A stretch of DNA of 64,000 bases from Apus apus (Eukaryota; Chordata; Aves; Apodiformes; Apodidae). Of the stretch, positions 1 through 11,805 are shown piece after piece; the stretch's first letter is position 1; every line of letters begins with the position of its first letter. A program made the position numbers and the translations under genes. The notes under the pieces are model-generated. The model was given only the letters and a program-made list of their open reading frames with translations, had not been told where the DNA came from and did not search any database. The stretch spans positions 81,797,342 through 81,861,341 of the forward strand of contig NC_067285.1 in NCBI RefSeq assembly GCF_020740795.1. The letters are read 5' to 3'.

Positions 1-2199
1 CTTCTCCAGATCAACCAAAACCATCCAAAAAAACAGAGGAGGTGCTGGGTGGGATTTCCTTCCACGGGTTCCCACAGCAGCTCTTCCCTAGAAACCCTCA
101 ACTCCAGTTTCCTCCATCCTTGATCTCCAGCAATGTCCGCTTCTGGACTTTGGAGCTTAACCCTGTTCCTGATGGCCTTCCCCCTTTCCACTGGAGGTAA
201 CCAGCTTGGGGCAGGCAGTTTGCTTTTCCTCATGCCGCTCTTTAAAATTGAAGCCTGTCTTGGTAACAACTTCCTTGAAGTCAGCACACAAAGAAACATC
301 CAAACCATGACAAAAATAAACTGGGCAGCTGCACCCCTGCCGAGCCCAGGCTTTCCTTTGTAAGGCAATCAAGTGGCCTGGCGCCCTGCGTCATTTAGCA
401 TGGGCAAAACCAAACCAAAACAAAAATCTTGTTTAGAGCGTGCCAGCCATCACTACTGATGGACAGCCAAGCATCTGGCCACGTGTACTGGCTCCTGGTG
501 GGGTGCTGGGACTGTTTGTGTTGCTGCCAAGGGGAGGGAAGTCACTGCACAGCCAGCCTGCTTTACCTGAGGTGACCCAGCTGGGACATCTTTAGTTTGG
601 CGGGTCTGTGTTGTTTACGTGCACAGAGAGAGAGGAGATGATCCTAACAAAGCGGCCATGGAAACAGCCATCCTGCTCCTGAATGCCCACTGTCCCCTGG
701 AGCAGTGAGAAGCTGCTTACTCAAGGAGATCGTGTTCGGTTAATTAAAGCGTCTAAATAAAAATATCATCCCTCTGCCCTGCTGGGACAGATACTCCTTT
801 AGCTAATTCCCTTTTCTTCCCTTTCCTCAAGGCTGTTACCTCAAATTAGTATTTGCTGCAGACAGTCAGAGTGGATCAACGGGACGGGGTAACTTGTTCC
901 CGCAGCTAAGCCCACAGTGAACTTGATTCAGATGAGAACTTAATTCAAGAGATTCAAGTAAAACTATTTAGAACCTAGATAAACAGGTTTCCATGAATAA
1001 ACGTGGACTTGCCATAAGTGTAATTCCTCACTATCACTCCTGCTACTTTGGTTTTGCTTCTCTTCCATCACATCTGGAACCTCAAACTGTGTAAAACCAT
1101 AAAATGAACAGGCTCTGGTGATGGTATCTTCAGCAGACGGGCTGTGCAAATGAAGACTTGCTGTTATAGTGTTGTTATCCTCCCAGCTCCCATTTACCAG
1201 TTGGTGTGCCAGCCAGGAGCTTCATGCTGCCACTCTACAGCTATGGTAGGAGCCTGCTGGGATGCTCAGCTGCATCCTGGTCCCCCAGGAAGGATGTGCT
1301 CAGCCTAGCACAGGGCGAGCTGGTGCCCTGGAGCCTCCCCAGGAGAGTGTAGGGGGCTGTGCACGGCTGTGCATGAGAGGTCACTCACTGACATTTAGGT
1401 AACTGATCCTAAATGAATCTTTTGGGTTTTTTGCAGGATGTTCACACTGAAATTTGATTCATTTTGGAAGAGCACTTTGAAGTGGTCTCAAAGAGGTCTT
1501 GTATCAGCTTTGTTCAGTCTCATAAATTTAAATTTTCCTTGTAAATTTTCCGCCACCAAAGAACAAAAATGCTCATAAAGTCCCTGTAGGAGGAAGAAAC
1601 TTGTGTTTCCAAACAACAGCCATCAGCAACATAGCAATTTTCACCCAAAATGCACCGTGTCATGGCATCATAAGTCCTTCCAGCAAAACAGGAGTCATCT
1701 CATCTTCTCCAGCGAAGTACGGCAAATGGGAAAGGAAGCTGTGAAAATTGAACACCCTTACAAATACAAGGATGAGTCACGCTGTGTGTGTCAGGGCTGT
1801 GGAAACCTTCAGGGAAACAGCTTTTGGGGAAAGGCAGCCTGAACAGCATTGTCTGCAGGGTCCTCTGCCCTCGTGCCAGCAGCGCGGTGGCTGTGTGGAG
1901 CGGGGTGCTGCAGAAGCCCACGGGGAGCTGCAGCATCCCCTGAAGGCAGCCAGGCTGCGCGGGCACATGTGTAGCCCTGCTGGCACAGGGTTGCCTTGCC
2001 GCCAGCATCGTGCTAGGAGGAGTGAGGTGGTGTTTTGGGGCAGGGAAAAGTCCCACACTGCTGACTCAGGCTGATCTGTGCCATATTTTATATAATTGAT
2101 GTGAATTTATTTATCCTCTTTCATCATGAGACTGTGCACTGGAGGGAAAAGAAGGTTGTAGCAATGTTGACGTTGGTGTCTTCTCCCAGGTAACAAGTC
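1..2199. other. Intergenic, downstream of IRF2
   Basis: No gene, RNA or repeat recognised. Short open stretches here show no family resemblance. Confidence 0.7.
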
Positions 2200-2436
2200 A
2201 CAGGATGAGACAAAATGGTAAGTTGTGCCAGGGGAGGTTTAGATTGGATATGAGGAAAAATTTCTTCACTGAAAGGATTGTCAGGCACTAGGATAGGCTG
2301 CTCAGGGAAGTGGTGGAGAGATGTAGTTGTGGTGCTTAGGAACATGGTTTAATGGTGGCCTTGACAGTGCTCGGTTAACTTGAACTTGGTGATTTTAAAG
2401 GTCTTTTCCAACCAAAACAATTCTATGATTCTGTGA
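2200..2436 (+). mobile_element. CR1 LINE 3' end, plus orientation
   Basis: This reads gttgtgccaggggaggttta, then a block close to ggataggctgctcagggaag, then tggtggcc, and ends aattctatgattctgtga, the CR1 tail repeat. It covers the end of ORF2 and the short 3' UTR only. Confidence 0.93.
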
Positions 2437-5400
2437 AAAGGCTTAGGCAGCAGAATGGTCAATGCTGGTCTTTGCCCCAGGGATGGGACAGCATCAGTGT
2501 GTTTACTACAGATGCCCAGAGCACTGCTGGAGGCTACTTATGAGAAGGTGAAAGCACAAAATTACACAACTCCACTTTCATTTAATAACTGAAGGAAACC
2601 AGGAGCTGGGGTTGGTGGGGCCATGCAAACTGATGGGAGATTGTGCAGCAGAAGGCAAACAGGGAGGAGGGATGAAGGAGGACCAGATCAAAAGGGATAT
2701 GAAGCAGGCTCCAGCTGCTGAAATCACACCATGCACGTGTGAAACAGTTAAAACTCGGCTGAAGAAAGCAAGCAGCAAGGGGAGGAGAAATGGAAAATAA
2801 AAAAGAATGTGTGAAAAGCTGGGGCCAGGGTTGCAGCAGCCCCACGGATGCCCAGGCAGCCGAACCTGAATGCCACTGCCTCCTGCGAGCTTGGGCGGTC
2901 TCTCCTGCCTGTCTTTGTTTCTGAGGTTGGGCAAAGAGGCAGAGAGGGGAGCTCGGCACAGTCTGTCCCGGGCAGCAAGACTGACCCCACCACCACAGCT
3001 ATTAAGCAGTTTTTAATATCCATTAGCTCTCAGGGGGGCTTGCACCAGAAACAAGCCTGCATCCCTATCTACGTATCCATATTTTCTTGTGCTTATGAGA
3101 GCTGCATTCAGGGAGGTATCCTGGCTGCTGCACTGCACAGACTTGTCACATGTGACAGGAATGAAGAAATGGCCTTTAAAATGTCATAGTGGGTTGGGTG
3201 GCATTGGTATTTTTTTTAGTTCTTTGAAGAAAAGGGGAAAAAAAACCCCAAATTTGCCTGAGAGTAAAAATACTACTGAAAACTGAAACTTGACAACATT
3301 GTCTGCTAGAGATAACATCGTTAAATGGGTGCATGCAAAAGCAAGTGCTACAGCCAAGGTCCTCAGCACCCGCAGGGTTTCCTGCTGCTCCCCCACGTTT
3401 CAGGGCAGGAGCTGCGAGAGGTTAATAATGCAGCACCCCAGCAAATCCCCAGCCTGCTGCCTGGGTTTGGATGCCTTAAAAGTTCACCTTCTCCTAAGAA
3501 ACAGCCTGGAAAAACATATGAAAGGGTGCTAAGTTTAAAGGGCAGGATGAGGTGTATAAATCAGCCGAGAAACCATTCACTAAGTGGAGGGAAGGGAGGC
3601 AGCACTACCAGGCATTCTCTGGAGAGGAGCTACAGTGCTAGGGTCCAAAAGTAGTAGTCCTTACAAAATTAAAATAAAAACAACTAACACTGATTCCTCT
3701 CCACCATTCTGACACCAACATTAGCCTGCATAAAATAAGCAACTGTTTTCCACTGACGTTTCACCTCCTTACGCCCGTCCAAAATTAGCTCTGCACAAAA
3801 GTCATCAAGGAGACAGAGCAGTGGTCAGAGATGCAGCTGTGGGCAGCTCAACAGTGCACCTCTTAGCTGCTGCTGAATTACTTAGTCTACAGGTGTGAAA
3901 CTGAGAGCAGAACCAGCCCAAAGGAGCTACCCATCATCAGTTTCTCACTAAAAAGTGACACACTGAACTCTGATAGGGCTTCCTCTGCCTTTGCTGATTT
4001 ATTTAAAGGTGCCACACATGGAGAAAAGCTCATTCAAGGAGCTCCAACATCCAGTAGCTGAACTTCATGCAGACCAAGTCTTTCTGCAACCACCTTTACC
4101 TCACCAGAAAGCCCAAGGTCCCAGACAAAGTGCCATCTGTGGCAGCAACTGCTGTTGGCCCCCTTGGTTTCCTTCCTCCCCACCACTGTTTTCATTGTTG
4201 TTGACAGAAAAAAACCTGCACCTGCTGCTCTTGCCGCAGGGGAGGAAAACCTCCTCCAAACACGGGCTGAAAAGGTCATCAGGCTGTTTCTTCTGCTGCA
4301 GCCTGGGCAGGGACGCAGAGCAGCCGCTCCCACAGGAGAAATGTCCACATGCATGTCAGCAAGCCCTGGCCACTGGCCCCTCCTCATGAAATCCAGTCAG
4401 CAAAAGTAATTACCACGCAGACTTCAGGAACAACTAAGGTGAAGCAGTGGGGACAAAGCTAACCCAGCCTGCTGCCTGCATTACCCAAGGGGGACAACAT
4501 TGCCAGGTGGGTTGCTGCCCTGAGGGGTGCAGGGGCAGGGACTGCTTCCCCCAGCCATCTGAGGGTGAGAGCGGGGACTCCTGGCCCCTGGCCTTCATGC
4601 ACACCTTCCAAGGCCAGTATCACACAGCCCTCTGCCATGCTGTGGCCACCTCCTGGGTCTCCTGTCAGGCTGAACCAGCGATGGGGAGGGAGAGGCTTGA
4701 ACAAAGGGTGCGTGGCAGCGCCTGTTCTCCCTCTTTGCGGGAAGCCCCAGATGCGAGCAGAGTGGGAGAGAAAGGGACACATCTTGGGAGAGGGGGAAAC
4801 CATTTAAAGGCAAAGTTGGCTTCTGCTGGCCCACACAGAAGCCCTGGAGCAGACTTGGTGACTCCAAGGAGCCCCAAGGAAACAGAGCATGGACTGGCAC
4901 AGGCAGTTTCCACACTTCCTACAGATGCCTCCTTCTCCCATTTATCCAAATGCAGAGTGACTATTTTGCAGCCCTGTGGCAGAGGCGTGCAGGTTATGTA
5001 CAACTGCTGCCTCCCAGGTACAAAGGTGCAACTGCATCAGGATGTAAACCTGCACCACTTGCCCTGATGCCAATGGAGGCAGGTGAGGGAGGGAGAGGGA
5101 CACAACCAGGAACTGAGGCCACCACTACATGCTGGGGAAAAAACCAAACAGTAAGGGCCTGGCTCTGGGGAATTCTGAGCTTAGTCACCTATTGTCATTT
5201 GCAATGGGATTTGAATATCTGTGTGTGTGAGGATCTTGCCAGGCTCTAGGAGGACACTAGAAGTGGCAGCCCCAGATACCAGCAGGAACCTGGCTTGTAA
5301 CATTTTGTGACTCATAAGCACACCTGGATAAATTTATGCTTGGGGCCATTATTTTTTTTTTTTTTTTTTCCCACATTCTCCTAATTTTTCCTATTATTTC

Positions 5401-6229
5401 ATTTGAGTTACAGAAAAGGATGATCCTGCCTTCGCAGGAGTCCTCTAGCAGATTTCTTGGCCGTTTACAAACCCAAGAAAAAAAAAATAGTTTACATTAG
5501 TTTATTTAGCTTTCCTGCAAAAAATGGACATGCCTGGTCTTAGGTCTCCTGGGCAAGGGAACAGATCCCCTCCAAACAGATCTAAGTCAGCTTCCCTTAA
5601 ATGCTTTGTTTGTAAATTCATCTCCAACACACAGGTATATATATCCACCCTATGGAACTACCATCTACCTTGAGGCACTATCTGGTCACTAAACTCATGT
5701 TTGGGATAGGAGCAGAAAAGCATGTAAGATTTCCCTCATGGCATGTGTCAGACTTGCACTTTTTAAATCCCCAAGACCCTGTACTTGCCCTGTTTTGTTT
5801 TTTTTTCCTCAGGTGCTACAGAAATATTTATACTTTGGTGCCTTTACTGAGTAAGGGCAAGAAGACTCAAGTTGATTTTGAAAAACATAAGGAACACAAG
5901 CCTGGGCAATGGATGCCAGCGATTGCCAAGGGCAAAGGCACCCAGAGTAATAGGTGGATGACTCCCCTTGTGGTATATCTGCAAATACAGAAGGAGCCTG
6001 TGCCCTATGACCTCCTGAAAACTTGCTACCATCACTCCTCACTTTTTCTCAGACTTCAAAGCAGCTCTGTGGTGGCAGTATCCCATGCAGCCAGGTCCCC
6101 AGCTGGTACCAATGGAGCCTTCAGCTTCAGGGACTAAACCTCTCATTCCCCAGGGATCTGAGATACATGTTGTAATGCTGAGCCCAATCAGCCTGTGGCC
6201 CCCCTACACCCGTCACATGTGGAAAGCAC
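2437..6229. other. Intergenic, downstream of IRF2
   Basis: Only the poly(T) run at 5352-5369 is notable. The open stretch at 4447-5067 (206 codons) has low-complexity composition and no recognisable domain. Confidence 0.7.
5352..5369. repeat. Poly(T) run in downstream intergenic DNA
   Basis: An uninterrupted T run of about 18 bases. No function is inferred. Confidence 0.8.
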
Positions 6230-6400
6230 AGAGCAGGAGCCTGGAGAGGCAGCACTCTCCATCCATGGGGATTCTCAAATTTTGACAAAATAAAACTGAG
6301 CAACCTGACCTACCTTGGCAGTTTTGGAGCTGGGGTTGGGCCAGGTGACCCCCAGAGATCCTGCCTAACCCAAATTGTTCTACTACTCTGCAGCAGGACT
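6230..6400 (+). mobile_element. Degenerate CR1 3' end fragment
   Basis: The order of blocks matches a CR1 3' UTR: ctccatccatggggattctc, actgagcaacctgacctacc, ggggttgggccaggtgaccc and cagagatcctgcctaaccca. About one base in four is changed. Confidence 0.7.
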
Positions 6401-8935
6401 TGTCCTGCTGATGAAAAGTTCCTACAGGTTTGAGAAAACAGGTGCCTGGTGTGAGGGACCAGCCCTCAATACCCACTGGCCACTGGATCCAGGACTGGTG
6501 ATTTTCTGTCATCTATCTCTCTAACTTTTCTTCTATTTCTCTTTTCCTTCCTAAAATCATTAAGTAACACATGTCCTACCACAATTTTTCCCAGGTTGTG
6601 CAGCTCAAACATACATGTATCGTGACTTTTATAATCAAAGTATCAGCCCTTCTGATTGCACAGCCCAAGCATATATAATAATAAAAAGTATCAGCAGTCA
6701 TTCTGTAGTTCTAATTAAAGCTAATGTTCAAATACAGATCTTGAGTGTTGTTTCACCTTAATCTGATCAAGGGGTATCTGATGGTTGAGCATTTCCTCAG
6801 GCTGCAACACTTAAATCACTCTCCCTGGAAGGGCCAGGTCTGGAACTAAGGTTGGATCCAGCTGTAACTCGGCTCCCCTCTGAGTTTAGAAAGCAAGGAG
6901 GTCCAGTCTGAATCTCCCTGGGTTGCCCTACCCAGGTTGTGACATCTGGACAGAAAAGACAGCTCTCACTAGGTCCTTACTGAGGAAGAAGCTTCTGTGT
7001 ATCTTAACCCTTCACTAGAAAGTTTCTAAGGAGATGTGGTGGGAGAGAGGGAGGCTGTGTAAGTGCCCTAACCAGCATCGGAGCTTCAGCAATATCCCCC
7101 ATCTGAGGCAACACCTCTGAAAATTCCAAGTAAATCAGTCTTCTCAAGTTCTGCTACTCTCCAGATTACTTTTTTCTTACCTGAACCCCATGGACAGCCC
7201 TTTTGAGGGGATCAGACTTTGCCAGAGACCTTCCTATCACAGCTCCTTGCTAGCTGCCCTCCTCTAGAGGTGACAGGTTGAGCTGTCAGAGCTCAGGCAG
7301 TGCTCTGGCCACAAGTCATGTGGGTGCTACAAGGGGAGAGCCTGGTCCTCACCTCCCTCCCAGCCTCCACTCCAGGAGTTTTCTGTAGGCTTGCCTGCTG
7401 ACCACATCACAATGGTATGACAAGATTAACTTGGTATTATCCTTAGTGCTCATGGACAGGCATCCATTTTCCAATGCTTCAGAACCAAATTGGCAGCTGT
7501 GCTATTGAAGGCTGGATGGTTTTTTACCACTTTGCGTAGTTTTTCAAGCACGGATAATCAAACATTGGATTTCAGAATAAATGTCTGATGTCCCAGCCCA
7601 AAGAAATCCTCCTTTGCATGTACATCACCACATGGCTGGCCAAGTGCTTTTGGTCTGAGCAAGTTGCAGGGGTGTCACCACCTTTGTGTGGTGGATATTC
7701 TCTTTGATGGAATTGTGTTATGGATACGTACAGTAACTCCCATGCTTGGATACCTCTTGGAAGAGCTTCAAACACGTAAGCTCTGGGAAGAGAGGAATTT
7801 ACCAAGTATGCACACTGTTTCCAGAAGTATGTGTGTGTGCCTCCTGTTGTGCAGCTACCAGAGCAGGGCGGGGGTTAGTGGTTTTGCATCTCAGCTGCCT
7901 TCCTTGCAGGACCTCTCACCCCAAGTGCCACAAGACACATAGTAAAGGCAGCTCAGTTGTTACTCGTCTTCAGCAGCCCTGTTGGAGGCCAGGTCTATGT
8001 AGGCACCTCATTGAGCCTTGGGAACTGAGAAAGTAAAAATGTTTTGCTGTGAAGGCTAAACATGTTCTCTCTCTCAGACGGACACACAGGACCAAGCTCA
8101 GTGCGCACTGCTGCAAGGTCAGACTTAGGAAGGGGATTTTCAGGAAGGTACAAGGCCTCCACAGCGCCACAGGGCAGGGAGCTCAAACTGCTGCTGTGAA
8201 TGAGGAGTGTCCATTGCCTTTTGCAGTATATAAGGCAAGGGACAGGGCACTTGCCTGGAGAGACGTGCCCAACATTTAACACTGACAATCTGAGAGCAGG
8301 CCATCGTGGAAGTAACCAGCAGCTCTGCTTTCAGAAAAGCAAAAGCCCTGACCTCTGTTTACTTCAGAAAATGCTTTCCAGCCCTACCTCTGAGCCTTCT
8401 CTTGGCCTTAATGCTAAACCCAGGCTGCACCAGAGGCAAGAGCCTCTCTCTGTCCACAGGCTAAATACTCCTCCTCCTCGGAGATGAGCACCAGAGCTTA
8501 GTTTACATTGCAAAATGCTTTCCAGCCCCATGTGACTGAGCCTTCTCTTTTCCTCAGACCTGACCCTCACGCTTGGCTCAGCCTTGGCCCTGGCACTGCA
8601 GCCCTCCCTTTCCAAAAACAAGCCTTCCCAAGAGGAGGCTTTGAGCATCAGCCCTCTGTTGAATTTGGCAGCCCCTTCCCAGTCCCTGCACAACTGCAGG
8701 ATTTTCTGGATTTTCTCTTCTACCTAATGCAACTCCTCTGTAATAAAAACACATCAGGTGATGACTCTTCTCCCAGCCCACCTCCCTGGACAGCCCCTTT
8801 CCAGCCACTCTCCACCTGTAGCTCCCAGTCCCAACCACAACACAACCCTGAAGGTTTGCTGCAGGGCAGGGAATTTGCCACACAAAGAAAGGCTGGAAGA
8901 AAGGGATTCATGAAGCCTGAAAGATAATTTTCTTG
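6401..8935. other. Intergenic, downstream of IRF2
   Basis: Nothing recognised. Confidence 0.7.
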
Positions 8936-9056
8936 ATGGAAATATTAAAAGACTTGGTTTCAGAGGGCCCTGGACAGCCTACTTTTAAGATCCTGCTTTC
9001 AACAGAAGGTTGGACCCAGTGTGTGTCAGGAGTCCTTTTGAGCCCTCAACAAACAA
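8936..9056 (+). mobile_element. Degenerate CR1 3' end fragment
   Basis: The blocks agggccctggacagcctact, caacagaaggttggacccag and caggagtccttttgagccct follow CR1 3' UTR order. The terminal 8-base repeat is lost. Confidence 0.55.
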
Positions 9057-10464
9057 GAGCCTGTCATCTTCAAAGGGGCTAGGAGATGCTACAGAGCAAC
9101 CTTCAAGCTTTAGCTGGAAAAATTTCCAAAACCCAAAGCAGACCATGTTAAGAAAATACAAAAATATTCCCAAGTGAGCCCCAAAACCAAGGAAGAGAAA
9201 CCTGCCATGAGCCTCCTAATGCTGCTGGCAAAGGATTTAGGATGTTGGACACTCACAGTAACACCCTCACACAAACAGGCACATAGACAACCTCCCTGAG
9301 AAAGACTAAGCCTTGTGGCCTCTGGACGCAGAGGGCCACTGGAAGGGTAAATGCACAACCAAATGAAAGGGACAGAGATCAGAAAGTCTACACACAGTGA
9401 TTTTAACCACTACCAGTTTTCAGCCTCACGTCAAGTACTACTTGGTGCTTCCTCCTCCTCCCAGTTGGGTTATCTTGCCAACTGGGTTAGCAAGATAAAA
9501 TTGCAAGTTTCACATGTACTTGTGATGAAATTTGGAACTGTGGCATCAGGTTAAGAACACAACAAAATCCTTCTGTTTGCTTTCCCCTTTTCAATAGCCA
9601 GTTAGCACATCTCCCTGTGATACAGCTATTTTTGTGCATTACAGCTCATCAGCCCAACATACACAGCACTTGGCTCAGCTATCTGGTGGGTTGTTATTAG
9701 AATGGTAATCACACCTGACGGACACCCTACATACACATATTCTACATACCTGAGTCAGTATGTGCAACTTCCAACAGCTTAAAAAGCCACAAGAGTGTAA
9801 GTGATCTCAACTTCTGCCCATGTCAGTGACCGCCTAAAGTGTAGAGCACTTCACAGAGTCTGTGTCACAGCCTACCCACCACCATCACACAACCCTGCAA
9901 GCCACTGCACACCCTTCATTAGATACTCAACAGCTTCTCTTGAAGACCCAGAGGCATGAGAACTTGCTATCATGTGTTAGAGACTGAAAGCCTTGGGGAA
10001 TGTTTATTTGACTTCTGATTCATTCCATTAATAAGGAGTCATTGCTTGAAACTCTGCAAAAAGAGATTTTTCTGGACAAGGAATCTGCGAGAAAATACCT
10101 ATGAGGAATGGGGCAAGCTGAGCTGAGCCTGCATTGGGCCAGGGATGGACTTTCACAAGATCCCTTCCAGAAGGTGATTTGCTCAAAGCCCAACAACAGA
10201 ATAAGAGCAGAAAGATGCCCCAATTCCCAACCTCTGCAAGCAACACCACACTTAAGTACACCACCTCTAAGTCTAGTTCTCCCTTCCACCTTTAGCTGCT
10301 TCAAGCACAAAACTTCCCATCTTTTTAGATGAGTGCTCCAGAAACTGTAAAGGTGGTTCATGCTAACTGCTCACTCTGAGAGGTCACATTCACCTATCAC
10401 ACCCATGCCATCTGGGGCTTCTGAAAGATTAAAAAAATAGAGACAAACAAGAGGATTATTAAAA
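9057..10464. other. Intergenic, between the last CR1 scrap and the IRF2 3' end
   Basis: Nothing recognised. The last few hundred bases become AT-rich towards the 3' UTR. Confidence 0.65.
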
Positions 10465-10482
10465 ATTTAACTATATACCATA

Positions 10483-10488
10483 TTTATT
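10483..10488 (-). terminator. Candidate distal poly(A) signal of IRF2
   Basis: This is AATAAA on the minus strand (TTTATT on plus) in an AT-rich context about 1.0 kb beyond the IRF2 stop. It is preferred as the main 3' end on position. It is a six-base motif in AT-rich DNA, so chance occurrence is possible. Confidence 0.4.
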
Positions 10489-11096
10489 ATCAATCCACAG
10501 GATAATCTGATTGCTACATGAGCTCATAAAAGCTATTTCACCTTTACAAAATTAAAAAAAATGTGCCACAAGGATGTAATAACTGCTGATAACCAAGGAC
10601 TAAATCTTAAAATTATAAATTTGCTGTAGAAAAGATTAAAAAAAATTATATTCACTTTAGAATTTTACTTTGAATAAAATATTCCCCTGTATAAAAAATA
10701 AAAAAGCTTGCTCTGGTTAGAATTAGAGTATTTTTCTTCTTCTTTTTAAATCTGGGAATTTGCATAATATCTCTGTAATAGGTTTCTTTTTTTTTTTCCT
10801 ATTGTACCACGCGGCATTCAAGCATAGCAGATTAGAAACAAACATGAGAAAAGCAGTCTTAAAACGTATGAATTCCACATGGAAGTTTTACCTTCCCTTC
10901 CTTTCCTCTATTCTTTAAAGACACTTTAGCAAGAATAGCCTTGGAAAAGAATACAGGTGGGGAGGGACCCTCAATGTGCCATTAAGTGGAGCAAGGTAAT
11001 AAAAGGCCTTTTGTAAGTGCTTTCTTAATAAGGTGCAGAAGCAGACTGCAACGTTGCTAGTACTGCACTATGTACAATATTCACAATAGACTTTTC

Positions 11097-11102
11097 TTTA
11101 TT
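11097..11102 (-). terminator. Candidate proximal poly(A) signal of IRF2
   Basis: This is AATAAA on the minus strand about 390 nt past the IRF2 stop. If used, it would give a short 3' UTR isoform. There is no direct evidence of use. Confidence 0.3.
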
Positions 11103-11493
11103 TAAAAATATTCCAGCTAGTTCACATTTTCTCTTCCATTCTGAGGCTTTCAGTTCCATCACAGCCTTGACAGCAAGAAGTGCAGCAGCACCACTTCCCT
11201 TGTGGTCAGTTGGTCCTCTTATGAAACACTGGAACCTGTGAGTGGGCCAAAGTTCTTGGGTTGTTTTCCTACATAGCAACCTTGGAAATCCACCTGGGTT
11301 CAGGTGTACATACTGACGGCTGGAGTCCTGAGTTAAAAACACTCCGGCACTGGAGTCGGACACAGCAACGTTTTATATCGCCAAGGCTTTACCTTAGATT
11401 TGTCTTGTGTGCGCCAAGGGATGAACCTCTCCTAGAGAAACGTAAAACACAAAACCAAACAAAACAAAGCTAAAAAACCACACCATCAGAGGC

Positions 11494-11805
11494 TTAGCAG
11501 CTCTTGACTCTTGACTGGGTGATGTCTGATGTTTTCTTGATGACGCTGGCCCGTGTCTCGCGGTCCGGCCGGCTGCTGCTTGTGGAAGCTGTGGACATGA
11601 CTTGTGGCAGAGGGATGTCTGGGAAAGGGGGCCAGGAACTGTTGTAAGGCAGTGGGCAGCTTTCTTCTTTGATGGTGACTTGGAGGTCAGGCTTGTTGGC
11701 TACAAAAGTTGCCATGCTGGGAAGCATGTGAGAAGTGTTCCTCATTCCCAGATTGCTGAGATATTGTTTGCCTTCAATGTTTTTCTTCTGCCAATGAAGT
11801 CGTCC
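11494..11805 (-). CDS. IRF2: IRF2 exon 9: residues 244-346 and stop
   Basis: The coding part of the last exon is 312 nt including the TAA stop. It begins [18 protein letters not shown] and ends [14 protein letters not shown] then TQSRVKSC. The acceptor is ccccttttctag. It holds the third SUMO motif IKEE (K289) and NSSWPPF. The basic C-terminal end corresponds to the mapped repressor region of mammalian IRF2. The stop is followed directly by the 3' UTR. Confidence 0.97.
   Translation of the reverse strand, partial: GRLHWQKKNIEGKQYLSNLGMRNTSHMLPSMATFVANKPDLQVTIKEESCPLPYNSSWPPFPDIPLPQVMSTASTSSSRPDRETRASVIKKTSDITQSRVKSC

Larger units (their letters stand above)
10465..11493 (-). other. IRF2: IRF2 3' untranslated region (end inferred)
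   Basis: This AT-rich stretch follows the stop codon with no further coding similarity. I set the end just past a minus-strand AATAAA at 10483-10488, giving about 1.0 kb, close to my recollection of the mammalian 3' UTR length. An earlier AATAAA at 11097-11102 would give a 3' UTR of about 420 nt. Neither end is proven by sequence alone. Confidence 0.6.

Noticed and set aside
4447..5067. 206-codon open frame on plus
   Set aside because: No recognisable domain, no splice or promoter context, and mixed composition typical of chance frames.
5652..6137. 161-codon open frame on plus
   Set aside because: Contains phenylalanine and lysine runs from homopolymers and has no domain.
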